Positions 25,458 to 32,412 of a stretch of DNA of 34,743 bases are shown one piece after another; position 1 is the stretch's first letter; every line of letters starts with the position of its first letter. The DNA comes from Planctomycetota bacterium. Its GTDB lineage: Bacteria; Planctomycetota; Phycisphaerae; UBA1845. A program made the position numbers and the translations under genes. The stretch covers positions 1 to 34,743 of the forward strand of contig JAUXGE010000005.1 of assembly GCA_030622435.1 (NCBI GenBank). The letters are read 5' to 3'. Below the pieces are notes generated by a model. That model searched no databases, was not told the origin of the DNA, and worked only from the letters and a program-made list of their open reading frames with translations.

Positions 25458-26615
25458 ATGAACGAGCCGCCGGAAACAACCCCGTCCTGCTGCTGTGGCG
25501 GAAGTATTCCCTCGGCCGGTGGTCCCGGAACGGATCTCGCACGGGCTGAGCCACCCGCCACTCCTGCCCGTGCGTACGAACCGTGGATGATCGGCACGGT
25601 GAGGACACCTCACGGCGACGTGCCGCAAGTCTCCACGACGCTGGACCGGCGCGACCGCATCGGTCATTGGAAAGCACGCTGGGGCATGCGACGGATGCTG
25701 TTCCTGGTCCAACCCGGACTGTATGCCGCCGGGTCTCCGGACAGCGACTCGCCCGTACTCGTGTCGGCGAACTACAAGATGAGCTTCGACCGGCTGCGAT
25801 CGCAGTTCGATAGTCTCGACGCGTGGATTCTGGTGCTCGACACCAAGGGCATCAACGTCTGGTGTGCGGCCGGCAAGGGGACGTTCGGAACCGACGAGAT
25901 CGTCCGGCGTGTCGGAGCGGTCGGACTCGACGACATCGTGACTCACCGACGTTTGATCGTTCCACAGCTCGGTGCTCCCGGCGTGGCCGCGCACGAGGTG
26001 AGAAAGCGGTGCGGCTTCTCGGTCACGTTCGGGCCGGCGCGTGCCGAGAACATTCCGCTCTTTATCAATGCCCGGCTCGAGGCCACGCCCGAGATGCGCC
26101 GCGTCCGGTTCCCCCTGTGCGACCGCATCGTGCTGATCCCGATGGAGCTGGTCGGCGGCCTGAAGTACGCCGTGTGGATCGCGGTGGGCTTTCTGCTGCT
26201 GGCCGGATTGGGCGAAGGCTACTACTCGCTCGAGCGGGTCGGGGATCCCGGTTTGCGGCATGCGGGCCTGTTGCTGGCTGCCTTTCTGCTGAGCGTCGTA
26301 CTGGTGCCGGCACTGCTGCCGTGGCTGCCGGGACGAGCGTTCTCGGCCAAGGGTGCGTGGCTCGGGATCGCGATGGCGTTGATCCTCGTGGCGTGCGAGT
26401 GGCGTGCGCCCGGCATGTTCGAGAATTGGTGGACTCTGGCCGCATGGGTCCTGATGATCCCCACACTGGCGAGCGTCCTCGGCATGAACTTCACCGGGGC
26501 GTCGACCTATACGTCGCTGTCCGGCGTTCAACGGGAGATGCGCGCTGCGCTGCCGCTTCAGGCAGTGTGTGGGGTGATCGGGGTGGGCCTGTGGCTGGCC
26601 GGTCGGTTTCTTTGA
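25458..26615 (+). CDS. hgcA: HgcA, corrinoid protein of mercury methylation
   Basis: The 385-aa protein has the HgcA architecture: a corrinoid-binding domain related to the CO dehydrogenase/acetyl-CoA synthase corrinoid protein (residues about 50-225), then five membrane segments (about 232-385). The cap-helix motif that defines HgcA, N(V/I)WCA(A/G)GK, is present as GINVWCAAGKGTFG, with the cobalt-ligand Cys at 136. The conserved membrane stretch MNFTGASTYTSLSGVQREM is also present. HgcA carries a methyl-corrinoid that donates a methyl group to Hg(II). An unusual N-terminal tail has three consecutive Cys (TPSCCCGGS). It follows the sensor phosphatase gene by 45 nt and is followed by hgcB after a 334-nt repeat-filled gap. 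The motif and membrane domain exclude an ordinary acetyl-CoA pathway protein. Confidence 0.96.
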   Translation: MNEPPETTPSCCCGGSIPSAGGPGTDLARAEPPATPARAYEPWMIGTVRTPHGDVPQVSTTLDRRDRIGHWKARWGMRRMLFLVQPGLYAAGSPDSDSPVLVSANYKMSFDRLRSQFDSLDAWILVLDTKGINVWCAAGKGTFGTDEIVRRVGAVGLDDIVTHRRLIVPQLGAPGVAAHEVRKRCGFSVTFGPARAENIPLFINARLEATPEMRRVRFPLCDRIVLIPMELVGGLKYAVWIAVGFLLLAGLGEGYYSLERVGDPGLRHAGLLLAAFLLSVVLVPALLPWLPGRAFSAKGAWLGIAMALILVACEWRAPGMFENWWTLAAWVLMIPTLASVLGMNFTGASTYTSLSGVQREMRAALPLQAVCGVIGVGLWLAGRFL

Positions 26616-26949
26616 TAGGATGTCCGTGCCACACAACGTTCGGCAGGTGTGCCACTGGTGTGTCAGCAGTGCTCGGTTTTCTACGTCGTTGCACGACCAG
26701 AGCACGGCTCATAGAGCCGTGGCACACAGGCTGCAAGGTGCGTCTCTGACGCACAGAGTCGATGTAGCGGCCGACTCCCGTGTCGGCTGAAGATGCCGGA
26801 ACGTCGAGCAATCTGTAGCGGCCTGCGTCTCGCAGGCCGAAGATGTCCGTTCACAGCCGAGGGCGGCTGTGCCACACGCCGGCCGGCGGGGACGCCGGCC
26901 GCTACGGTGTTCTTTGCGTCTCGGATTCTGACTGGAGAGTCGAATTGAT
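26616..26949. repeat. 334-bp gap between hgcA and hgcB, packed with REP-type hairpins
   Basis: In order: CACTG...CAGTG (about 26655), CACGGCTC-ata-GAGCCGTG (26704-26722), GTGCGTC-tct-GACGCAC (26738-26754), GTAG + CGGCCGAC...GTCGGCTG (26764-26789), GTAG + CGGCCTGC...GCAGGCCG (26815-26839), the minus-strand GTGGCACAGCC...GGCTGTG (26852-26877), and a minus-strand GTAG + CGGCCGGCG...CGCCGGCCGG (26879-26905). At least six palindromes of the two head families (GTAG and GTGGCA) sit side by side. GGAG at 26934 is the only ribosome-binding-site candidate for hgcB, 12 nt before the ATG. Confidence 0.85.
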
Positions 26950-27288
26950 ATGAGCCTACGGTATCTCGCAAACGTGGCCACGCTGAGGTTGGACCCGGAC
27001 AAGTGCACGGGCTGCGGCGTCTGCACGGAGGTCTGCCCTCAGGGTGTTTTCGCCATGGAGTCCCGCAAGGCCCGGATCATCGACCTCGACGCATGCATGG
27101 AGTGCGGCGCATGTGCCCTCAATTGCGCCTTCGGCGCGTTGACCGTACACGCCGGTGTGGGCTGCGCGGCCGCCGTCATCAACGGGATGCTGCGCGGCGG
27201 CGAACCCAACTGCGACTGCGGCCCCAGCACCGACTCCTGCTGCGATAGCGATTCCAACCGCGACAATGATCCCGGCTGCTGCGGCTGA
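26950..27288 (+). CDS. hgcB: HgcB, 2x[4Fe-4S] ferredoxin of mercury methylation
   Basis: The 112-aa ferredoxin has two CxxCxxCxxxC clusters: CTGCGVCTEVCPQG (Cys19-29) and CMECGACALNCAFG (Cys49-59). The second carries the HgcB-type CMECGAC signature. Cys72 in HAGVGCAAAVING corresponds to the extra conserved Cys of HgcB, and the tail is Cys-rich (NCDCGPSTDSCCDS and a final GCCG), giving two vicinal Cys pairs where typical HgcB has one. HgcB is thought to reduce the corrinoid of HgcA and to deliver or bind Hg(II) through the tail thiols. It is on the same strand as hgcA but separated by repeats, and its stop is 30 nt from the stop of the convergent ACR3 gene. Confidence 0.95.
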   Translation: MSLRYLANVATLRLDPDKCTGCGVCTEVCPQGVFAMESRKARIIDLDACMECGACALNCAFGALTVHAGVGCAAAVINGMLRGGEPNCDCGPSTDSCCDSDSNRDNDPGCCG

Positions 27289-27318
27289 TCTCAAGGGCTA
27301 TTCCCGACAGTCAGACCC

Positions 27319-28392
27319 TCACGCCGGTTCGCCGGCCACGCCATCACTCTCCACGAAGTAGCGCCGTTTGAGCCAGAACGCCACGTTGACCAGCCCGATC
27401 AGCACCGGCACCTCGACGAGGGGACCAATGACCGCGGCGAACGCGACGCCCGAACCGATGCCGAAGACCGCCACGGCCACGGCGATCGCCAGCTCGAAGT
27501 TGTTGCTGGCGGCCGTGAAGGCGATCGTGGTCGTCTTCTTGTAGTCCGCCCCGAGCTTCTTCCCCATCCAGAAAGAAACCAGGAACATGACGACGAAGTA
27601 GATACACAGCGGAATGGCAATACGGACGACGTCGAACGGAAGCCGAACGATGTATTCCCCCTTCAGGGAGAACATCACCAGAATCGTAAACAGAAGGGCA
27701 ATCAACGTGACCGGCGAGATCTTCGGGATGAACTTCGTTTCGTACCACTCGCGCCCCTTGGCCTTGAGCAGCACGAACCGAGTGATCATGCCGGCCAGGA
27801 ACGGAATGCCCAGATAGATGAAAACGCTCTCGGCGATCTGGCCGATCGTCACCCCCACCTCGACACCCTTCAGACCGAACAACGGCGGCAGGATCGTGAT
27901 GAAGAACCAGGCATAGACCGAATAGAAGAGCACCTGGAAGATGGAGTTGAAGGCTACCAGGCCCGCCGCATACTCGGTGTCCCCCTTGGCCAGGTCGTTC
28001 CACACGATCACCATGGCGATGCATCTGGCCAGACCGATCATGATCAAACCGACCATGTACTCCGGATAGCCGCGTAGAAACAGGATCGCCAGGGCAAACA
28101 TCAGAACAGGACCGATCACCCAGTTCTGCACCAGGGAGAGGCCCAACACCCTCACATTGCGAAAGACATCACCCAGCTCCTCGTACTTCACCTTGGCCAG
28201 CGGAGGGTACATCATCAGGATCAGACCGAGGGCGATCGGGATGTTCGTCGTCCCGACCTGAAACCGGTTGATTAAGTCCTCCACGCCGGTAAAGAAGTAG
28301 CCCCCGCCGACTCCCACGGCCATGGCCAGGAAAATCCAAAGGGTCAGGAACCGATCGAGAAAGGACAGCCGTTTCCCTCGGGCTGCTTCCAT
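27319..28392 (-). CDS. arsB: ACR3-family arsenite efflux permease
   Basis: The 357-aa product has about ten membrane helices and the ACR3 hallmarks: [20 protein letters not shown] at the start, [15 protein letters not shown], the essential TM4 Cys in [19 protein letters not shown] (Cys124), [17 protein letters not shown] and [20 protein letters not shown] with the TM9 Glu. The family exports As(III) using the membrane potential. It is the last gene of the minus-strand ars operon and meets hgcB tail-to-tail. NCBI often names this family arsB; acr3 is equally used. A GTAG-type REPIN separates it from the upstream polyferredoxin gene. Confidence 0.94.
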   Translation of the reverse strand: MEAARGKRLSFLDRFLTLWIFLAMAVGVGGGYFFTGVEDLINRFQVGTTNIPIALGLILMMYPPLAKVKYEELGDVFRNVRVLGLSLVQNWVIGPVLMFALAILFLRGYPEYMVGLIMIGLARCIAMVIVWNDLAKGDTEYAAGLVAFNSIFQVLFYSVYAWFFITILPPLFGLKGVEVGVTIGQIAESVFIYLGIPFLAGMITRFVLLKAKGREWYETKFIPKISPVTLIALLFTILVMFSLKGEYIVRLPFDVVRIAIPLCIYFVVMFLVSFWMGKKLGADYKKTTTIAFTAASNNFELAIAVAVAVFGIGSGVAFAAVIGPLVEVPVLIGLVNVAFWLKRRYFVESDGVAGEPA

Positions 28393-28443
28393 GTTTCATA
28401 CTCCACTGATAAATCGAGTGCCTTCTGGACTGGTGCGGCGAAC

Positions 28444-28508
28444 GTAGCGCCGCTCCTTGTGGGCGGCGCCTCCGTGTTTCTGCCGTCACCCACAAGGGGT
28501 GACGCTAC
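28444..28508. repeat. REPIN-like pair between the polyferredoxin and ACR3 genes
   Basis: GTAG + CGCCGCTCCTTGTGGGCGGCG (28444-28468) faces a minus-strand copy reading GTAG + CGTCACCCCTTGTGGGTGACGG (28483-28508). Both loops contain CTTGTGGG, and the stems differ by compensating changes, which is expected for REP palindromes under structural selection. It lies inside the ars operon and could affect read-through into the exporter gene. Confidence 0.8.
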
Positions 28509-28529
28509 ATCGAGACGAGAAACGCCGGA

Positions 28530-29786
28530 CTATCCACCCGCTGTGCCGTACTCCTCGGCAGCCTCTTCCTCGACCACGTCGTCCTGGGCTCCGCCTTCCT
28601 CCGTGGCGTCTTCGTCGATCCCGAGCGGATCGTATCCCTTGATCACGAAAGGCGAGAAGCGCCAGAGCCCGCCAAGCGCATCGTAGTACGGCTCCGTGAT
28701 GGCCTGCTTGACGGCCGCCTCGCTGCTCTGCGACGGGTCAAAGGTCACGCGAGCAGGCGCCGCTCCGGGACCGGGCCACGCCTCCAGTTTCAGGTAGCCC
28801 TTCAGCTCGAACTCGTCGTCGCGTTCCAGAAAATAGACAAGAAGGTTGGCAGTGCCACGGCACGTCAGACCCGTGATGTCGAGGTCCACTGCGGCCGTCA
28901 CCTCAGGCGCCTGGCCTCGCGTCTTGACGAAGGACGGCAATGGAAACACGTAGCTCGCCATCACCGCCACTGCCGTGCAAGACAGCAGGATGCCGACAAG
29001 AACACCATTCGACCAACGACGCCCTAACCACGGGGGTGGTCCCCATGTCATAGCGCCGTCACTGCGAGCTGGGCACACGTCGACACAGCTCAGACACGAC
29101 AGGCATCGTGCGGCCGTTACTTGCTCGACCTTGTCAACGGGGATATCCATAGGACAGGCGGCCGCACAGTCGCCACAGTCCAGACAGGCCTCCCCATCGC
29201 GCCTGACCCGCGCCAACCCGACACGCGAAACCGGGTTGAGCACGGCCGCGAGCGGGCACAGCCACCGGCAGAACGGCAACGTCAGGACCAGCGATCCGAT
29301 CACGATGATCCCGGCCACCACATACGCCCAGAACGTGATGTCCTCTCCGTGGCGGCTGATCAGCGCATAACAGGGATCGTACCCCCGGAAGACCAACTCC
29401 GCGGTCGTATACGTGAAGTACAGAATGATTGCGAGCACCGTATACTTCAGAACGGACAAGCTTCGATCCAGGGAGGGCGGTACACGGAACGGTCGAACGC
29501 CTACCTTTGCAGCGCACCGCTGAAGCCACTCGGAGATCGTGCCTATCGGGCACATATACGCACAGAACGCCCGCCGAAGCAGCAAGGTCATCAACACAAC
29601 GGCGGCCAGAATGTAGAAGTTGGAGACGGCCAGAGAGCAGGCGAGGTTGCCTTCCTTGACGTACGTGTACAGAGCCTCGATACCGCCGAACGGGCACCAT
29701 CGCTCGGCGTTGCCGCGAAACACGAAGACACCACCCAGCGTCAAGAGCAGGAAGCCCAGTTGGATCGCTCGCCGCGTGGTTCTCAT
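28530..29786 (-). CDS. Membrane polyferredoxin (NapH-like) with a C-terminal HMA-like domain
   Basis: ATG at 29786 gives 418 aa starting MRTTRRAIQLGFLLLTLGG; the track's first 84 residues are spurious. NapH/NosR-like membrane motifs follow: RWCPFGGIEALYTYV, AFCAYMCPIGTISEWLQRC, FCRWLCPLAAVLNP, then two ferredoxin clusters, CLDCGDCAAACPMDIP and CLSCLSCVDVCPA, and a further transmembrane helix. The last ~100 residues (DLDITGLTCRGTANLLVYFL...ARVTFDPSQSSEAAVKQAIT) resemble the beta-alpha-beta pattern of heavy-metal-associated domains, with GLTC in place of GMTCxxC, then an acidic tail. It probably moves electrons across the membrane to an extracytoplasmic partner. The HMA assignment is an inference from pattern only. 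Confidence 0.85.
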   Translation of the reverse strand: MRTTRRAIQLGFLLLTLGGVFVFRGNAERWCPFGGIEALYTYVKEGNLACSLAVSNFYILAAVVLMTLLLRRAFCAYMCPIGTISEWLQRCAAKVGVRPFRVPPSLDRSLSVLKYTVLAIILYFTYTTAELVFRGYDPCYALISRHGEDITFWAYVVAGIIVIGSLVLTLPFCRWLCPLAAVLNPVSRVGLARVRRDGEACLDCGDCAAACPMDIPVDKVEQVTAARCLSCLSCVDVCPARSDGAMTWGPPPWLGRRWSNGVLVGILLSCTAVAVMASYVFPLPSFVKTRGQAPEVTAAVDLDITGLTCRGTANLLVYFLERDDEFELKGYLKLEAWPGPGAAPARVTFDPSQSSEAAVKQAITEPYYDALGGLWRFSPFVIKGYDPLGIDEDATEEGGAQDDVVEEEAAEEYGTAGG

Positions 29787-29900
29787 TCGCGTCCCGTTAA
29801 ACAAGTGCGCTTTGTGGGCCAATGGCCGGTGGCCGGAGTCGACGTCTTGCCTGCTGCGTGCCCGCTCCTTGACAGTCGCGGTTCTGATTGAGAGCACTGC

Positions 29901-29930
29901 ACGGGCAAACAAGTTTGCCCATGCCACCCG
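29901..29930 (-). repeat. GTGGCA-headed hairpin repeat
   Basis: On the minus strand the site reads GGGTGGCATGGGCAAACTTG then TTTGCCCGT; GGGCAAAC and GTTTGCCC form the stem. It shares its 15-base head with the termini of the 22168-22375 element and lies in the gap between the TPR gene and the polyferredoxin gene. Confidence 0.7.
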
Positions 29931-29956
29931 GCGCGCCGTTCCCATCCAGGCTGCAA

Positions 29957-30826
29957 CTAGTCGTCGCTCTTTTGCGCCTTGCCCTGTCCACACGTGGCCC
30001 GCTTGGGACACTGGCCGCACGATGGCCCCTTGCTGCACCCGGATTCCTCGACCCGGGACGAGGTCTTCAACACCTGGGCGAAGTCGGGATGCTCCAAGAG
30101 TGAGCTGAACTCCGCATTCACTTTGACCTGGGACTTGAGAGCGTCTAGCTGGCTGGGCGGCGTCAACTGGAACGACCGTGTCAGCGCATAGAGTGCACCC
30201 CGCGCATTCCCGAGCAGAACCCGCACGCGGGCCAGGTCGAGGAAGTAGAGTGGCCCGGCCTCGTCCGTTTCCATTTCCGGCTTCTCCGCCAGCTTCTTCG
30301 CCTCATCAATGCGCCCCAGTCGCGCCAGGGCGAGTCCGTGAAGCACGCCGACCCGTGCGGAGGTTTGCCCATCCGGCAGGTTCCCGAGCGTCTCGGCAGC
30401 CTCGGAATTCCGGCCTAGTGCGAGCTGTGTCTCGGCCAGCAGCACGGCACTCTCGGCCGACGGCTGTCGCCGGTACCGCTCCTGATCCAGTGGAAGCGCT
30501 TCGGCGTGAATCTGATGATCGTAGTAGTACGCGCGCAAAGCGCCGGCCGTCTTCAACCATCGTTCGGGGTCCTGCTCACGCGGGCAATCCTTGCGCAGCT
30601 TAATCACCTGACGGAGCAGGGCGTATTGCTGCGCGTATTCCTGATTCTCGGCGTCCTTCCGAGCGGCCGTCTTGAACGTCTTGAGCGCCTCCTCGAAGTC
30701 GGCATGGGCAAGCAACGCCTTTCCGGCGGCGAACTCTCCGGCGGCGTCTCGGATCGGCTTTGCATGGACGGGCGCGACGATCGACACCCAACCGGCCAAC
30801 AAACACAACGTCACAATTCGGTTCAT
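29957..30826 (-). CDS. Secreted TPR-like protein with a Cys-rich C-terminal tail
   Basis: The 289-aa protein has a signal peptide (MNRIVTLCLLAGWVSIVAPVHA) and helical repeats of TPR type: AAGKALLAHADFEEALKTFK, AVLLAETQLALGRNSEAAET, VGVLHGLALARLGRIDEAKK, LARVRVLLGNARGALYALTR. The C-terminus ends in GCSKGPSCGQCPKRATCGQG, four closely spaced Cys that could bind metal or a cluster. AAAGGGG lies seven bases before the ATG. It lies between the ArsG/CcdA-like and polyferredoxin genes on the same strand with short gaps, so it is an operon member and probably a periplasmic scaffold or metal-binding partner. No named family recognised. Confidence 0.75.
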   Translation of the reverse strand: MNRIVTLCLLAGWVSIVAPVHAKPIRDAAGEFAAGKALLAHADFEEALKTFKTAARKDAENQEYAQQYALLRQVIKLRKDCPREQDPERWLKTAGALRAYYYDHQIHAEALPLDQERYRRQPSAESAVLLAETQLALGRNSEAAETLGNLPDGQTSARVGVLHGLALARLGRIDEAKKLAEKPEMETDEAGPLYFLDLARVRVLLGNARGALYALTRSFQLTPPSQLDALKSQVKVNAEFSSLLEHPDFAQVLKTSSRVEESGCSKGPSCGQCPKRATCGQGKAQKSDD

Positions 30827-30847
30827 AGGAAAGCCCCTTTCCGAGAA

Positions 30848-31528
30848 TCACAGTACGTCGAAGATAAACGCCAGACAGAAGTATATCCCCAAACCGATGA
30901 AGATCACCCCCGTTACACGGCGAGCCCAAAGCTCGAACTGGGTGATCTTGTTGAAGGCTCGACCCACCGCCCCCGTGCCGACCGCGATGAGAATCGCAAA
31001 CGCCATCACTGGCAATGCGGTGCCGACGCCGTAGACGAGCGGCACGAGGAATCGAGATTCATACTTGATGGCCAGAGAGACAAGACTCAAGAAAAACAAA
31101 GCAGCCGAGCCGGGGCAGAACGACAAGGCAAACACGACACCCAGCACAAGACCACCCCAAACACCCAGTGACTCGACACGCTGCCCCAGCTTCTCGCCGA
31201 CCCCGGCACCTCGCATGTTGAATCGGAGTAGGTCCAGCAGGATCATCCCGACCAGGATCAGGATCGGACCCAGCAGCTTGCTCATGTGGTCTTGAAGGAA
31301 TTGGGAGACGACATGCGTCGTAAGCAGGCTCGAGACCAGCACAGCCCCGAGAACGATATACACGACCGATCGGCCCAGCGTATACAGAAGACCGGTTGTT
31401 ACGACGTACCTGGCATTCGCCACGCGCCGGCCGATGAACGAGATCGCCGCTATGTTCGTCGCCAGCGGACACGGACTGATCGACGTCAGGATCCCCAGCC
31501 AAGCGGCCGACGCGAGCCCGATCAACAT
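30848..31528 (-). CDS. arsG: ArsG-family / CcdA-like membrane protein
   Basis: ATG at 31528 (226 aa) is chosen: it leaves 8 nt to the upstream gene and begins at the first helix, MLIGLASAAWLGILTSISPC. Six helices are visible. Database naming for close relatives is 'aromatic aminobenzylarsenical efflux permease ArsG', from the arsEFG set of Shewanella. The protein is also a DsbD/CcdA-type membrane domain, with the two Cys used for thiol transfer conserved in position: Cys20 in SISPCPLATN and Cys138 in ALSFCPGSAALFF. It may therefore carry reducing equivalents across the membrane instead of, or as well as, exporting arsenicals. It sits directly after the ArsF-like gene. Confidence 0.85.
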   Translation of the reverse strand: MLIGLASAAWLGILTSISPCPLATNIAAISFIGRRVANARYVVTTGLLYTLGRSVVYIVLGAVLVSSLLTTHVVSQFLQDHMSKLLGPILILVGMILLDLLRFNMRGAGVGEKLGQRVESLGVWGGLVLGVVFALSFCPGSAALFFLSLVSLAIKYESRFLVPLVYGVGTALPVMAFAILIAVGTGAVGRAFNKITQFELWARRVTGVIFIGLGIYFCLAFIFDVL

Positions 31529-31536
31529 CTCACCTG

Positions 31537-32025
31537 TCACGGGCTCTGCTCCAGGTATGCTCGCGTCTCGTCCTCGACAAACCCCAGGAACGCCGGCTTG
31601 TCCGAAACCAAGTTCCACACCTCCTCCACCGTCTTCCAAGCTTTCTGCTCGCCGCCCCGCATGTCGACAAGGACGAGGGAGCTTGTCGTCAACTCATAGT
31701 CACGGAGGAAATGCTCGTTCTGCCGCTCGTCGAAGTTGACGACCTGCCACTGGAGCCGGCCCGAGGCAAGCTCATCGGGGAAGGCGCTCGTCAAGGCCTC
31801 GTGGGCATACTCCTCGATGGCCAGGCACGTCTTGCAGCGCACATCACTATGGAAGTAGTAGGCGATCAGAATATCCTGCACGGCGGAAGTCGCCTCGCCG
31901 GGTACCGCCGCAGCCGCGCCGGGCTCAGGCTCCGATCCAGATCGCAGTTCACTGGCGACAAGATAGACGACACTGACGGCTACGAAGAGCAGCAGAACCG
32001 CCGATACGATGTTCTTGGACTTCAT
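31537..32025 (-). CDS. arsF: ArsF-like membrane-anchored thioredoxin-fold protein
   Basis: The 162-aa protein has an N-terminal membrane anchor (NIVSAVLLLFVAVSVVYLVA), a short Pro/Ala linker and a thioredoxin-like domain with the active-site-like CxxC in YYFHSDVRCKTCLAIEEYA (Cys64, Cys67), then LQWQVVNFDERQNEHFLRDY and SSLVLVDMRGGEQKAWK. It matches what is annotated as nitrophenyl compound nitroreductase subunit ArsF. The anchor predicts that the domain faces the periplasm, which fits a thiol-reduction partner of the adjacent CcdA-like protein. GAGG lies seven bases before the start. Confidence 0.85.
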   Translation of the reverse strand: MKSKNIVSAVLLLFVAVSVVYLVASELRSGSEPEPGAAAAVPGEATSAVQDILIAYYFHSDVRCKTCLAIEEYAHEALTSAFPDELASGRLQWQVVNFDERQNEHFLRDYELTTSSLVLVDMRGGEQKAWKTVEEVWNLVSDKPAFLGFVEDETRAYLEQSP

Positions 32026-32175
32026 GTCTGATCCTCACCCGTCTCGGGCATGTGTGCGACGTCTTCAATATCGCCTGTCCGCCATGGCTGACACAGTGAT
32101 GACACACACAGCCGGCGTCCGAGGCTGATCGCTGTGCGGGGCCAGACAGCCTCTCCGCAAGTACACCCACACGAG

Positions 32176-32412
32176 TCATTTCCCTTGAATCATAGCCTTA
32201 ATCTGGTCTACCGACAGCAGCTTGCCGGAGGCCTTGACCTGGCCGTCAACCACGAGCGCCGGCGTCATCATGACGCCCTTGGCCATGATCTGCGTAATAT
32301 CCGTGACCTTCTCGACCTCGCAATCCAAGCCGAGTTGTTGAACCGCCGCCGCAGCAGCAGCGGCCAGGGCGTTACACTTCTGACATCCCGTACCCAAAAC
32401 CTCGATTTTCAT
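32176..32412 (-). CDS. Small thioredoxin-family protein (TM0996/MTH895 type; ArsE-like)
   Basis: The 78-aa protein has the small-thioredoxin layout: KIEVLGTGCQKCNAL with redox Cys10 and Cys13, a helix rich in Ala, EVEKVTDITQIMAKGVMMTPALVVDG with the cis-Pro, and GKLLSVDQIKAMIQ. Members are cytoplasmic dithiol proteins often encoded beside permeases of the next family. Its start overlaps the stop of the permease gene by ATGA and GGAG precedes the ATG, so translation is coupled. By position it is the ArsE counterpart of the ArsF/ArsG-like genes that follow. Confidence 0.92.
   Translation of the reverse strand: MKIEVLGTGCQKCNALAAAAAAAVQQLGLDCEVEKVTDITQIMAKGVMMTPALVVDGQVKASGKLLSVDQIKAMIQGK

Noticed and set aside
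25434-26705. 423-aa minus-strand ORF over hgcA
   Set aside because: Shadow of hgcA; the translation is Gln/Arg/His-rich low-complexity sequence with no domain.
32026-32179. Minus-strand ORF starting in an ATGA overlap with the thioredoxin gene (MTRVGVLAERLSG...)
   Set aside because: It runs out of frame into the ArsF-like gene, has no ribosome binding site spacing of its own and no recognisable domain; the ATGA may be chance.
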